From NCBI GenBank assembly GCA_046704385.1, contig JBJKSB010000089.1, forward strand, positions 1-64,000: a stretch of DNA of 64,000 nt, in the 5' to 3' direction. Position 1 is the first letter of the stretch. Every line of letters begins with the position of its first letter. This document shows, piece after piece, positions 25,344 through 35,129 of this stretch. Below the pieces are notes generated by a model, which saw only the letters and a list, made by a program, of their open reading frames with translations, searched no databases and had not been told where the DNA came from. Source of the stretch: GH45 sp046704385. Lineage in GTDB: Bacteria; Bacteroidota; Bacteroidia; Bacteroidales; SZUA-534. The translations under genes and the position numbers were made by a program.

Positions 25344-27749
25344 ATGAAAAAATTTTTATTTATAGGTTTTGCTCTGACATTAATTAGTAATGCCATGGCT
25401 CAGACCATTACAGTTTGTGATAATGAAACCCACTTACCTCTTGAAGGTGTTACACTAGTGAGCAAAAACCCGAATGCTTTTGCCACAACCGATTCCCGGG
25501 GAAATGCCGGTGTTGCTTCTTTTAAAGGATCTGATAAAATTGAGGTGAGGTGCTTGGGATACAAAACAAAATTGATTAGTTACCCGGCTATTGAAGAGTC
25601 TGGTTTTAATATAAATCTCATACTTACCGGAGTGCCCCTGGGCGAGGTGGTTATTTCTGCCAGTAAGTTTGAAGAGCAACAGGATGATGTAGCTCAGCAT
25701 ATTCAGGTTATGCGAAAAAGTGAGCTTCAGCAAATGAATCAAACTTCGATGGCCGATGTGGTATCAGCCAGTGGCAATATTATGGTTCAAAAAAGCCAGC
25801 TGGGAGGTGGATCGCCAATTATTCGGGGATTTGAAACCAACAAAATACTCATAGTAGTAGATGGAGTCCGTATGAATAATGCCATTTATCGTGCCGGGCA
25901 TCTGCAAAATGTGATTACACTTGATAATGCTGAGATGGAAAGAGTAGAGCTTGTATATGGTGCCGGTTCGGTTGTTTATGGTTCTGATGCACTGGGAGGT
26001 GTGATGCATTTTTATACAAAAAATCCGGTTTTGTCAAATGGTGATAGTACCATTGTGAAATCAGGCGCTTTTACCCGTTTTTCATCGGCAGTATCAGGTT
26101 TTGCCATGCATGCTGATGTTTCCATGGGAAATCAGAATTTTGGTTCACTTACTTCTATAACCTATTCAGCTTTTGGCGATCTTAGGCAAGGTGCAAGGCG
26201 GAATCCGTTTTATGGGAATTTTGGTAGCAGGCCCTGGTATGTCGATCAGATTAATGGTGTGGATAGCATGGTCATGAATAGTGATACCAATGTTCAGGTT
26301 GGTTCAGGGTATTCGCAGTACGATATTTTGCAGAAATTCCTGTTCAAACCATCGCACGGAGTGACTCATGTCGTAAATTTTCAACTATCCAATTCATCGG
26401 ATATTCCTCGTTACGACAGGTTGACTCAGTTATCAGGTGGCAATCCGAAATTTGGGGAGTGGTATTATGGACCTCAGAAACGACTTTTTGTGTCGTATAG
26501 TTTATGGCTTGATAACCCGGTCGGTTTTTACGACCATGCCCGGATTATTGCAGGGTTTCAGAATATTGTGGAAAGTCGTAATACACGCAGGTTCAGGTCT
26601 GATAACCTGGGACACAAGATTGAACAGGTAGATGTACTCTCCTTAAATGCAGATTTTGATAAGGTAACAGGAAAACAAGAACTTCGCTATGGAGCCGAAG
26701 CCGTTTACAATAAAGTAAATTCTACGGCAAATACCGAAAATATTATTACGGGTGCCAGCGAACCTACCGAAACCCGTTATCCGGATGGAGGGTCAACCAT
26801 GAATTCGTTTGCTCTTTATGGTACCCATACCTGGGAAATTAATGACAAACTTATATTGAACGATGGTCTTCGCTTGAATAATGTTGGTTTAAAATCCAGG
26901 TTTAACGATAAATCTTTTTTCCCTTTTCCTTTTAATGAGGTCAGTCAAAATAATACGGCATTAAATGGTAATTTGGGATTAATTGTAAAACCGTTGGAGG
27001 GTTGGAGATTTACCCTTCAGTTTGCCACAGGATTCAGAGCGCCTAATGTTGACGATATAGGCAAAGTATTTGAGTCGGTACCCGGAAGTATTATCGTTCC
27101 AAATCCGGATCTAAAACCTGAATATACTTACAATGGTGAAGTTGGTTTGTCGAAAACCTTTAATAAACAAATTGTGGCTTCAGTAGCAGGATATTATACT
27201 CTTTTAAAAAACACATTGACGGTTCAGCCCACTTTATATGAGGGACAGGATTCCATAATGTACAACGGGGAAATGAGCCGGGTTACCTGTACAGTTAATG
27301 CCGGTGAGGCATATATTTATGGAGTTGAGGGGCGGTTGGCCGGAAACCTGAATGAATATTTGTCTGTGATTGGTACCGTAAATTATACTTATGGCCGGAT
27401 AAAAACAGATACCACGGGTTATCCGCTCGATCATATTCCGCCGGTATTTGGAAAAGTGAGTTTTAAAGCGCACAAAAATAATCTTTGCGGCGAATTCGTT
27501 GTGAATTACAGTGGCTGGAAACGACTGGAAGATTATAATGTTTTTGGTGAAGATAATATTAATTATGCTACTGAATATGGTATGCCGGCCTGGTATACTC
27601 TCAATATCAGATTGGGATATCAGTTATCAAAATCATTGAATCTGCAAATAGCCTGTGAAAACATGCTGGATCAGAATTACCGTGTTTTTGCTTCAAATAT
27701 TTCAGCACCGGGAAGGAATTTTATAGTAACCTTACGAGGTAATTTTTAA
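25344..27749 (+). CDS. TonB-dependent outer-membrane receptor (haem-type plug)
   Basis: An 801-residue receptor. The signal peptide (about 1-19) is followed by a CarboxypepD_reg-like domain (about 20-95, DNETHLPLEGVTLVS). The plug (about 115-225) contains GGGSPIIRGFETNKILIVVD, GVRMNNAIYRAGHLQNVITL and YGAGSVVYGSDALGGVMHFY. The large beta-barrel ends in an aromatic residue (VTLRGNF). The RGF-(x)5-VDGVR-NN-YR-GHLQN pattern resembles the haem/haemoglobin receptor class (HmuR-like). The family imports ligands across the outer membrane using TonB energy. The exact ligand is inferred, not shown. The 3' side carries a hairpin at 27787-27824. Confidence 0.93.
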   Translation: MKKFLFIGFALTLISNAMAQTITVCDNETHLPLEGVTLVSKNPNAFATTDSRGNAGVASFKGSDKIEVRCLGYKTKLISYPAIEESGFNINLILTGVPLGEVVISASKFEEQQDDVAQHIQVMRKSELQQMNQTSMADVVSASGNIMVQKSQLGGGSPIIRGFETNKILIVVDGVRMNNAIYRAGHLQNVITLDNAEMERVELVYGAGSVVYGSDALGGVMHFYTKNPVLSNGDSTIVKSGAFTRFSSAVSGFAMHADVSMGNQNFGSLTSITYSAFGDLRQGARRNPFYGNFGSRPWYVDQINGVDSMVMNSDTNVQVGSGYSQYDILQKFLFKPSHGVTHVVNFQLSNSSDIPRYDRLTQLSGGNPKFGEWYYGPQKRLFVSYSLWLDNPVGFYDHARIIAGFQNIVESRNTRRFRSDNLGHKIEQVDVLSLNADFDKVTGKQELRYGAEAVYNKVNSTANTENIITGASEPTETRYPDGGSTMNSFALYGTHTWEINDKLILNDGLRLNNVGLKSRFNDKSFFPFPFNEVSQNNTALNGNLGLIVKPLEGWRFTLQFATGFRAPNVDDIGKVFESVPGSIIVPNPDLKPEYTYNGEVGLSKTFNKQIVASVAGYYTLLKNTLTVQPTLYEGQDSIMYNGEMSRVTCTVNAGEAYIYGVEGRLAGNLNEYLSVIGTVNYTYGRIKTDTTGYPLDHIPPVFGKVSFKAHKNNLCGEFVVNYSGWKRLEDYNVFGEDNINYATEYGMPAWYTLNIRLGYQLSKSLNLQIACENMLDQNYRVFASNISAPGRNFIVTLRGNF

Positions 27750-27786
27750 AACGGGAGTTACCTGTTGAAGCCTGGTGATAGGACAA

Positions 27787-27824
27787 AATTTGTCATCGTT
27801 TGCGTAAGTTTGCGATGACAAATT
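27787..27824 (+). terminator. 12-bp inverted repeat downstream of the TonB receptor
   Basis: aatttgtcatcg (27787-27798) pairs perfectly with cgatgacaaatt (27813-27824) around a 14-nt loop. The T content after the stem is modest, so it may be a weak terminator or a protein-binding site upstream of the TetR gene. Confidence 0.5.
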
Positions 27825-27922
27825 GTTCCTTCATTTATAAGGCTTGTCAGCTATTTTGCCATTAAACAACGGCTACATTTTTATCACCAAATTCATATCA
27901 GTAAAAATTTTAATCTTAAAAA

Positions 27923-27955
27923 TTGATGGTATTAATACAATTATTTCTAAATTTG
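27923..27955 (+). promoter_or_regulatory. promoter of the TetR-efflux operon
   Basis: TTG (27923-27925) and TAAATTTG (27948-27955) form a -33/-7 pair separated by 22 nt, 48 nt upstream of the TetR start codon. Confidence 0.6.
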
Positions 27956-28003
27956 ACCCTTTGAAAAAATAAGTCAAAAGGTTAGTAGGACATAAATTGA
28001 ATC

Positions 28004-28645
28004 ATGGTACAAACAGTTTCAACTAGCGATAACACTGAGAAAAAAAACGAAATAATTAGTGCAGCGCAGAAACGTTTTGGTCAGTACGGGTTTAAAAAAA
28101 CCTCGATGGCCGAAATTGCCAGCGATTTGGAAATGTCAAAAGGCCTGTTGTACTATTATTTTCCTGACAAAGAATATTTATATATTGCAGTTGTCGATAA
28201 GGAATTACAGGAATTTAAAACTACGCTGGTTAAACACCTGGAAGTAATTGAACATCCTTTTGATATGCTAAAAGAATACCTGAATTTAAGATTGATTCAC
28301 TTCCGGCATTTGATGAACCTAAGTCAGTTCAGGTTTGATGAGATGAAAAAGCTTAATAAAGCCATGTGCCAATCCAGGGATCAGTTTAAACTGTTTGAAA
28401 GGGGTATCATTATCGATATCCTGCAAAAGGGAAACCATAAAGCCTTACTGAGGGTGGATGATCCGGATGAAATTGCATCATTGCTTTTTGACACCTTAAG
28501 AGGAATTCGCATGAATATGGTTAAAGACAAGCAATTCTTTTACCTGACAAATGCTGAATTCGATCAATTAAAGAAAAAATACGAGGTTTTTATTGACATT
28601 TTTATTGCCGGTCTGCAATATCAGGCTCAACTAACAAATAGTTAA
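28004..28645 (+). CDS. TetR/AcrR-family transcriptional regulator
   Basis: A 213-residue repressor type protein. The N-terminal helix-turn-helix (about 12-58) reads IISAAQKRFGQYGFKKTSMA, then MSKGLLYYYFPDKEYLY, the family signature. The helical C-terminal ligand-binding domain (about 60-213) is variable, as expected. It is the first gene of a four-gene rightward set with an HlyD adaptor, an MFS pump and a TolC channel, spaced 31, 2 and 4 nt. It most likely represses the operon until a toxic compound binds. The inducer cannot be predicted. Confidence 0.95.
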   Translation: MVQTVSTSDNTEKKNEIISAAQKRFGQYGFKKTSMAEIASDLEMSKGLLYYYFPDKEYLYIAVVDKELQEFKTTLVKHLEVIEHPFDMLKEYLNLRLIHFRHLMNLSQFRFDEMKKLNKAMCQSRDQFKLFERGIIIDILQKGNHKALLRVDDPDEIASLLFDTLRGIRMNMVKDKQFFYLTNAEFDQLKKKYEVFIDIFIAGLQYQAQLTNS

Positions 28646-28676
28646 CAGAATATAACTTTTTTCAAATAATTAAAAT

Positions 28677-29684
28677 ATGGAACAAAAGAAAGCTAAGAAT
28701 AAAATAATGGTATATCTGCCTTTATTTATAGTAGTTGTGGCGGTTTTGGTTGCCGGCGTTTATTGGTATCGTCAATATTCAAGATATATTAAAACTGATG
28801 ATGCTTATGTGGATACCGATAATATTTCGGTAAGTTCAAAAATGATGGGGCATCTGGTAAACATGTATTTTAGTGAAGGGGATTCCGTACAACAGGGAAC
28901 TCTGCTGGCGGAGCTCGACAGCAACGATCTGGTAGCACAAAAGGTACATTTTTTAGCATTGAAGAAACAGGCCGAAGCTAATTTGATACAGGTCAAAGCA
29001 CAATACAATTATAGCACTGAAAGCATTAAAATTTTAGAAGTTAATTATAACAGAGCATCTGAAGATTTTAAACGTGCTCAAAGCCAGTTTAAAGGAGGGG
29101 TAATTGCCCAGGAGCAATTTGATCATGCCACCCATGCGTTGGATGCAGCCAAAGCTCAGCTCGATGCAGCCAAATCGCAGCTAAAAGTTTCTGAGGCCAG
29201 TATTGGGAGTGCCAATGCGGCAGTGGAATCGGCCGGAGCTCAAATAAAAGTTATTGACACACAGTTGTTAAACACAAAATTGTACGCGCCCATTTCAGGT
29301 CTGGTGGCTAAACAATGGCTGTTAAAAGGCGATATGGCCCAACCGGGACAGTCCGTTTACACAATTACCAATAATAATAAATTATGGGTATTGGTATACC
29401 TTGAGGAAACTAAAATTGGCGGGGTTCACATAAATCAAAATGTGATTTTTTCAATCGATGCTTTCCCCGGAGAAACTTTCGAAGGTAAAGTGTTTTCAAT
29501 CGGATCAAACACGGCATCGCAGTTTTCATTGATACCACCCAGCAATGCATCAGGAAACTTTACAAAAATAACACAACGTGTACCTTTAAAAATTTCGATT
29601 GATAAGGTGGAAAGTCAGAAATCACTTTCCGGATATAAGATACTTGCAGGAATGTCAGTAGTGGTTAAAATTATAAAAAATTAA
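28677..29684 (+). CDS. HlyD/EmrA-type membrane-fusion protein
   Basis: A 335-residue periplasmic adaptor of a tripartite efflux pump. The N-terminal membrane anchor (about 10-30) is followed by the first half of the biotinyl-lipoyl domain (TDDAYVDTDNISVSSKMMGH), an alpha-helical hairpin (about 85-195, with Ala-rich repeats LDAAKAQLDAAKSQLKVSEA) and the second lipoyl half with YAPISGLVAKQWLLKGDMAQ. A beta-barrel domain follows (LWVLVYLEETKIGGVHINQN). The order adaptor, MFS pump, TolC channel matches EmrA-EmrB-TolC. The MFS gene starts 2 nt after its stop. Confidence 0.95.
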   Translation: MEQKKAKNKIMVYLPLFIVVVAVLVAGVYWYRQYSRYIKTDDAYVDTDNISVSSKMMGHLVNMYFSEGDSVQQGTLLAELDSNDLVAQKVHFLALKKQAEANLIQVKAQYNYSTESIKILEVNYNRASEDFKRAQSQFKGGVIAQEQFDHATHALDAAKAQLDAAKSQLKVSEASIGSANAAVESAGAQIKVIDTQLLNTKLYAPISGLVAKQWLLKGDMAQPGQSVYTITNNNKLWVLVYLEETKIGGVHINQNVIFSIDAFPGETFEGKVFSIGSNTASQFSLIPPSNASGNFTKITQRVPLKISIDKVESQKSLSGYKILAGMSVVVKIIKN

Positions 29685-29686
29685 GA

Positions 29687-31300
29687 GTGAGACATCCGTC
29701 GTTATTACATAAAATCAGAAGGACCTTACGCCCTCACGATTCATTTTTTCATCCCCGGCACGAAAGCTACAAGTGGATATTGTTGGCTAATGTCATGATA
29801 GGGACTTTTATGGCCGTGCTCGATGCTACGATTGTAAATGTCGGGCTGCCTAAAATTATGGCATCGTTTGGCGTGGGTATCGATAAGATTGAGTGGGTGC
29901 TTACGGCATATATGCTGGCGCTTGCCTTAATGTTACCCACATCGGGCTGGCTGGCTGATAAATTCGGGTATAAACGTCTGTATTTTTTGGGATTGGCGCT
30001 TTTCACAACAGGTTCGTTACTTTGCGGTTTGTCGCACGACGAAAATGCCCTTATTTTATCGCGGGTTGTACAAGGCCTGGGTGGAGGAATGATTCAACCT
30101 TTGGGTATGGCTATTGTATCGCGTGAGTTTCCTCCCGAAAAACGAGGTGTTGCCTTGGGTTTCTGGGCTGTATCAGCAGCGGCATCGGTTTCATTTGGTC
30201 CGCTGATCGGAGGCTACCTGGTTGATCATTTTAGCTGGCAGTCTATTTTTACGCTGAATATCCCGGTTGGTATATTAGCCTTATTAGCTACTTTTATCAT
30301 TCAATCGGAGTACAAAAATAAAAACACTCGCAAGTTTGACCTGGTGGGCTTTATATCGGTAAGTATTTTTTTACCATTGGTTTTATATGCGCTTAGCGAG
30401 GGAAATGCCGTTACGAATTCTGAAGGCTGGACGGCCCCTTACCTTTTAATTTCATTTGCGATATCAATAATAGCCCTGGCAGTATTTATTACCAACGAGC
30501 TAATTGTGGAGAATCCGTTAATGGATTTAAGGCTCATGGCCGATCTTAATTTTGGTGTGTCGAATATTATCATGTTTATTTTCGGGGTCGGGGTTTTTGG
30601 GGGTGTGTTTTTACTTCCGCTTTATCTGCAAAATGCTTTAGGATACACTGCTCAGCAGTCGGGTTCGGTATTTCTCCCAGTCGGAATATTACAGGGTATC
30701 GTGGCTCCGTTAACCGGAAAGTGGTCAAACAAAAATAGTTTAAAAGCACCCATTATTATTGGAATATTAATATTTACCATAAGCTTTTTTCTTGTATCAA
30801 AATTGTCGTATCTCACCGAGAGGCCCTTTATCATGTTGACATTGTACTTGCGTGGAGTGGCAATGGGAATGGTATTTACTTCTGTCAGCACCATCGCTAT
30901 ATTTAAAATTCCTCGTGAAAAAATGGCACAGGCTTCAGGTATGTTAAATACTATCAGACAATTAGGTGGGAGTTTAGGCGTGGCCATCATGGCAACGTTA
31001 TTATCGAGCCGTGTAAATTTTCATATTCAGATGTTCAGTGGTGCGGTACAAGCCAATTCGCCGGTTTATCACAGTACCATGCATCAACTTGTATATTATA
31101 TACAGCAACATATTGGCAGCTCCGCCGGAGTGGCCGGAAGATTAGGGCAGCAGGTATTGCTTTCAAATTTAAATATCCAGGGCTACATTCAGGGTATTGA
31201 CGATGTGTTCCTGGTAGCCTCTGTAATTACTTTAATCGGGGTAATCCCGGTGTTTTTCCTTAGTGAAAAGAAAATGAAACAACAATTTGTTAAAAAATAA
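29687..31300 (+). CDS. DHA2-family MFS multidrug transporter (EmrB/QacA type)
   Basis: A 537-residue inner-membrane proton-drug antiporter with about 14 transmembrane helices. Family motifs are visible: the conserved LDATIVNVGLPKI in helix 1, motif A after helix 2 (GWLADKFGYKRLYFLG), and RVVQGLGGGMIQPLGMA with motif C-like SFGPLIGGYL. The start is GTG (29687), 2 nt after the adaptor stop, giving a basic cytosolic N-terminus with HPRHESYKW before the first helix. It works with the upstream EmrA-like adaptor and the downstream TolC-like channel. Substrates are probably hydrophobic drugs or bile-like compounds, which is inference. Confidence 0.96.
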   Translation: MRHPSLLHKIRRTLRPHDSFFHPRHESYKWILLANVMIGTFMAVLDATIVNVGLPKIMASFGVGIDKIEWVLTAYMLALALMLPTSGWLADKFGYKRLYFLGLALFTTGSLLCGLSHDENALILSRVVQGLGGGMIQPLGMAIVSREFPPEKRGVALGFWAVSAAASVSFGPLIGGYLVDHFSWQSIFTLNIPVGILALLATFIIQSEYKNKNTRKFDLVGFISVSIFLPLVLYALSEGNAVTNSEGWTAPYLLISFAISIIALAVFITNELIVENPLMDLRLMADLNFGVSNIIMFIFGVGVFGGVFLLPLYLQNALGYTAQQSGSVFLPVGILQGIVAPLTGKWSNKNSLKAPIIIGILIFTISFFLVSKLSYLTERPFIMLTLYLRGVAMGMVFTSVSTIAIFKIPREKMAQASGMLNTIRQLGGSLGVAIMATLLSSRVNFHIQMFSGAVQANSPVYHSTMHQLVYYIQQHIGSSAGVAGRLGQQVLLSNLNIQGYIQGIDDVFLVASVITLIGVIPVFFLSEKKMKQQFVKK

Positions 31301-31304
31301 AAAC

Positions 31305-32654
31305 ATGCAAAACAGCAACTTATATACTTGGTTAAAACGATTCTTTAGTGTCTTTTTCTTTGTAATTTTCCTGGTGTTTTTTGCTCAGGCGCAAGAATTA
31401 ACGAATGCGGTTTCAGCTACCGATTCATTATCGCTTGATGAAATTTTAACCCAGGTATTGCAAAACCATCCGGTTATTAAGAAGGCCGAAGAGGCCTTAA
31501 ACCAGGCTGATGCAGGAATGGGCCTGGCTAAATCGGGTTATTATCCTAATATTGATGCCAGTGTATCGGTTTCGAATGTTGGACCTGTACCGGAACTGAC
31601 GGTTCCCAATATGGGTTCGTTTAAGCTTTTTCCTGATAATAATTTCAGTGCAGCGATAAACATTCAGCAAAATGTTTATGATTTCGGTAAAACGGCATCA
31701 AGGGTTTCTTTTGCAGGCATGAGTAAAGATATTATTGAGGAAGTTATTAAACAAACCAAACAAAACCTGGCCATAGCAGTTATTATGAATTATTATTCGC
31801 TGGTTTATTTTCAGCAGGCTGTTGCTATAAAAGATTTACAACTGGAAACGCTGAACCAGCATCTTGAATTTGTAAAGAAACGACAGGCTACCGGTTCAGG
31901 GACGCAGTACGAAGTATTAAACACCCAGGTTAAAATTTCAGTGGCTGAAAATCAAAAACTTGATTTGACAGCTGGCCGCGAAAAACAATTGGCGGTATTA
32001 AATGCTTTGCTGGGACAGCCGGCTAAAACGGCTCATTTGGTTAAAAACAAACTCGAACTTCAAAATCCTGAGTTTAATGATGATTCTTTAATTAACCAGG
32101 CTCTTGAAAATCGTACGGATATGCAAATTGCACAAAAAAGTGTCGATAAGGCTCAAATGCATCTGAATATTGTAAAAACCACCAACCGCCCATCATTAAA
32201 TTTTCTGGCAAGTGGTGGGTTAAAAAATGGTTATGTTCCTGATATCAATAAAATAAAACCCAATTATATGGTAGGTTTGGGTTTGCGTGTACCTATTTTT
32301 GATGCCACACGCCAGAAATACAATGTTTTAATGGCTCAATCACAAGTTGAGTCGAGTAACCTCGAAACCCAGATATTGGAGCGAAATATTTCCGGTGAAG
32401 TGATTGAAAATGAAATAAACATGGAAACAGCCCGTGAAAAGGTGAAGCAAACCCAATTACAACTTTCGCAGGCAGAAGAAGCCTTTAAACTGGCCGGGGT
32501 AAATTATGATGCCGGGGCAATTACCAACCTCGAATTATTAGATGTAACCACCATGGTATCGGAAAGTAAACTAATGGTAGTAAAATCGCAGATCGATTAC
32601 ATTTTAAGCATTTACAAATTCGAAATGTCGATGGGGGAGTTGCTGTATAACTAA
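31305..32654 (+). CDS. TolC-family outer-membrane efflux protein
   Basis: A 449-residue outer-membrane channel. The start is taken at ATG 31305, 4 nt after the MFS stop, because it directly gives a signal peptide (about 1-31, FFVIFLVFFAQAQ); an upstream TTG at 31287 overlaps the MFS gene. Two OEP repeats of long amphipathic helices are visible (about 70-230 and 270-440), for example LNQADAGMGLAKSGYYPNID and NVLMAQSQVESSNLETQILE. The motif NYDAGAITNLELLDV near the C-terminus is typical of TolC homologues. It completes the TetR-EmrA-EmrB-TolC operon. Confidence 0.94.
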   Translation: MQNSNLYTWLKRFFSVFFFVIFLVFFAQAQELTNAVSATDSLSLDEILTQVLQNHPVIKKAEEALNQADAGMGLAKSGYYPNIDASVSVSNVGPVPELTVPNMGSFKLFPDNNFSAAINIQQNVYDFGKTASRVSFAGMSKDIIEEVIKQTKQNLAIAVIMNYYSLVYFQQAVAIKDLQLETLNQHLEFVKKRQATGSGTQYEVLNTQVKISVAENQKLDLTAGREKQLAVLNALLGQPAKTAHLVKNKLELQNPEFNDDSLINQALENRTDMQIAQKSVDKAQMHLNIVKTTNRPSLNFLASGGLKNGYVPDINKIKPNYMVGLGLRVPIFDATRQKYNVLMAQSQVESSNLETQILERNISGEVIENEINMETAREKVKQTQLQLSQAEEAFKLAGVNYDAGAITNLELLDVTTMVSESKLMVVKSQIDYILSIYKFEMSMGELLYN

Positions 32655-32756
32655 TTAAGTGATCTTTAAGAACCAGAGTGAAACAAACTAATCTGCTGGC
32701 AGGACAGCCCTGATAGGCCTGGGTTTCATCCCAATTACTGGTTTTGGTTTAAAATA

Positions 32757-35129
32757 TTATTCAATCACAATTTTTTCTGTGAATATTCCTTTAGTGGTAT
32801 CCAGATTAAGCAAATATATTCCTTTGGGCAAACCCGAAATATTAATTCTGTTTTCCATGATGGTGCTTTGCTTAATAAGCTTTCCATCCAGTGAGTATAT
32901 CCGGCCACTTTTTACTTTGTCATATAAATCCTCATTCAGTATAAATATTACTTTGTGTGCAGGATTGGGGCATATCCTCAAAAGATCATCCTGGATTTTG
33001 GAAACAATATCAGAGTTTTCGTCTACATAAATAGTAATTTTGCCGGAAACTTTTGTGCCCGCATCTTCAACTGCTGAAAATTCAACTTCATAGCTTCCGG
33101 TTGCATCCGGTGTACCTGAAAATACTTGGCTGGCTCTGGCAAATTTTAGCCAACCGGGCATATCCTGGCCATTTGCCATAGCCACAGAAAAGGTCATCGA
33201 AGGGATTCCATCGTCATCGATAAGTACGGTATCAGGGAGTTTATACATCATCCTTTTTCCTAATGGAACATGAATATCCTCAAAATCTGATTTTCGGTAA
33301 GTAATAAAATTGGTATTCTTAAGCGATTCAGTAAAATGATTCTCAATCCAGTAAATATTCGTCTCATCACCTACGGTGCGGCTAAAGAAAAGGAACCTTT
33401 CATTGGGTGACATATAAGGTGAGAATTCAGGATTAGCAGTATTCACTGCCGGTATTAATTTCTTAGGATTGGTCCATAGGCCATTGTTGAATTTGTATGA
33501 AATATAGATGTCTTTATTCTGACCATCCTCACGCGAAGATGAAAATAATAAATAATTTTCCTGGGGATTTACGTATAAATCGCCTTCCCATGAATCTGTG
33601 TTAACCGGATATTCAAATTTCTGAGGACTTGCATAGGTGCCGTCGTCTGGCTGATATGTACTAAAGTAAAGATCGCCGTCGGCACTGAAGTATATATTTT
33701 GGTTATTAACCACGTTTATTCGTCGTTTGTTCCTTATTGAATTAAGTTGTTCCTCTGCTTCAACCGGATCACTCCAACTCCCATTGCTATTCCTAACGGT
33801 TTTCCAAAACCGGTATTCATAATTCTGGCTATCGGTTCCGGTTCGCTGCGTAAAATAAAGTATAGTGTTATCGGAATTTAGATAAACTTCTATAGAATTG
33901 TTGCTTTCGTCTTTAAGTAATATTTCTTCGGGAGCAGACCAAACTCCTGATTCTTGCGTAAGCAAATAGGACGATAAAGCAGATCCGTCGTTATTTTCAG
34001 TACTAAAATACATAGAATCTCCTGTTGCGCTTAAAAAGGGGGCAAATTCATTACGACCGGGAATAGAAACCACTCCTTCTCCAAAAATAGTTGCTGAATC
34101 AGCGAGGGCATATGCTCCGTTAAAATTACTGATTACCGGATCCGGTTTGGAATAGCGCTGAAACCAGGAATAAAGGTATAGTAATTCGGCTTCGTTAATA
34201 ACATGTCCACCACTAAAACTTAACCACTCTGTTCTTGTGTTGCCAATTTCAACCAGCCGGTTGTAACCTAATACTAACAGATCGCCTGCTGAGTCTCCTG
34301 TTCCACAAATAAAAAGAACCGGGGTATTTTGTAAGCGCCACACATGGTTGTAATCTAATTTCTCTGCCGCTCCTATGAACCAACCAGCCTGAACTCCCAT
34401 AGCAGCCCAGTAATCGGTTGAGCGCTGGCCTATAAGCCAGGCAGCATAACCCCCTGATGAATGACCCGTTAAATATCTTCGTTGGGTATCAATCTTAAAT
34501 AGACCCTCGATAGTTGACAAACATTCCCATATATCTGTTTCGACTATTCCATTTCCCCTTCCCCATGGTCTGAGAAAATAACCATCATCATAAGCTGCGG
34601 TGCTATATGAAGAATTTATCATAGAAAAGGCTAAATACCCAATTTTTGAAGGGGACCACCAGTCAGAACCATGTATAAACACATATAAGGGATAGGAGTT
34701 TTCAGGATCCCAGTTTTTGGGTAACCGCAACCAGGCCAGGGATACAACGCCATCGGTAGGCGATGTCCAGGAAATAAGAATGTCGTGTTCACGATTAAGG
34801 TAATTGTTAAAATCTTTCATGTCCGAAGTATCACCCTCATTATAAAGGCTTTGGTGTAAAGAATATAAAAAGCTTGAATCATCAGAAGAAAATGAAGTTT
34901 GGGAGTTAATAACCTGCAGGATCGATTCAAAATGAAGTTTAAATATTTCATTGTCGGCTTTTTGAGCCAGTACGGCTAAACTGTCTTTAAGGGCATCAAT
35001 GGATCCAAATCCTTGTGCACTGACTGAACAGGTACTAAAGAACAGAATGCACTGAATCAGTAAAAGTATTCTGAATTTGTTGGTTTTGAGTAGGGGTTGC
35101 CTACTGAATTTTTTGGTTATAGTTTTCAT
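32757..35129 (-). CDS. T9SS-secreted multidomain protein: alpha/beta hydrolase, PD40 repeats, Ig-like, sorting tail
   Basis: A 790-residue secreted protein. It begins with a long signal peptide (about 1-39). An alpha/beta-hydrolase domain follows (about 95-330) with YPLYVFIHGSDWW and the nucleophile elbow GHSSGGYAAW, in esterase/peptidase style. PD40-like beta-propeller repeats come next (about 345-600, FAPFLSATGDSMYFS, EFSPYMSPNERFLFFS), then a putative He_PIG/cadherin-like Ig domain (about 630-715). The C-terminus is a type A T9SS sorting domain (about 722-790): CPNPAHKVIFI, GRIYSLDGKLI, GLPKGIYLLNL, EKIVIE. It should be secreted and attached to the cell surface through type IX secretion. 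The substrate is unknown. It is monocistronic. Confidence 0.85.
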   Translation of the reverse strand: MKTITKKFSRQPLLKTNKFRILLLIQCILFFSTCSVSAQGFGSIDALKDSLAVLAQKADNEIFKLHFESILQVINSQTSFSSDDSSFLYSLHQSLYNEGDTSDMKDFNNYLNREHDILISWTSPTDGVVSLAWLRLPKNWDPENSYPLYVFIHGSDWWSPSKIGYLAFSMINSSYSTAAYDDGYFLRPWGRGNGIVETDIWECLSTIEGLFKIDTQRRYLTGHSSGGYAAWLIGQRSTDYWAAMGVQAGWFIGAAEKLDYNHVWRLQNTPVLFICGTGDSAGDLLVLGYNRLVEIGNTRTEWLSFSGGHVINEAELLYLYSWFQRYSKPDPVISNFNGAYALADSATIFGEGVVSIPGRNEFAPFLSATGDSMYFSTENNDGSALSSYLLTQESGVWSAPEEILLKDESNNSIEVYLNSDNTILYFTQRTGTDSQNYEYRFWKTVRNSNGSWSDPVEAEEQLNSIRNKRRINVVNNQNIYFSADGDLYFSTYQPDDGTYASPQKFEYPVNTDSWEGDLYVNPQENYLLFSSSREDGQNKDIYISYKFNNGLWTNPKKLIPAVNTANPEFSPYMSPNERFLFFSRTVGDETNIYWIENHFTESLKNTNFITYRKSDFEDIHVPLGKRMMYKLPDTVLIDDDGIPSMTFSVAMANGQDMPGWLKFARASQVFSGTPDATGSYEVEFSAVEDAGTKVSGKITIYVDENSDIVSKIQDDLLRICPNPAHKVIFILNEDLYDKVKSGRIYSLDGKLIKQSTIMENRINISGLPKGIYLLNLDTTKGIFTEKIVIE

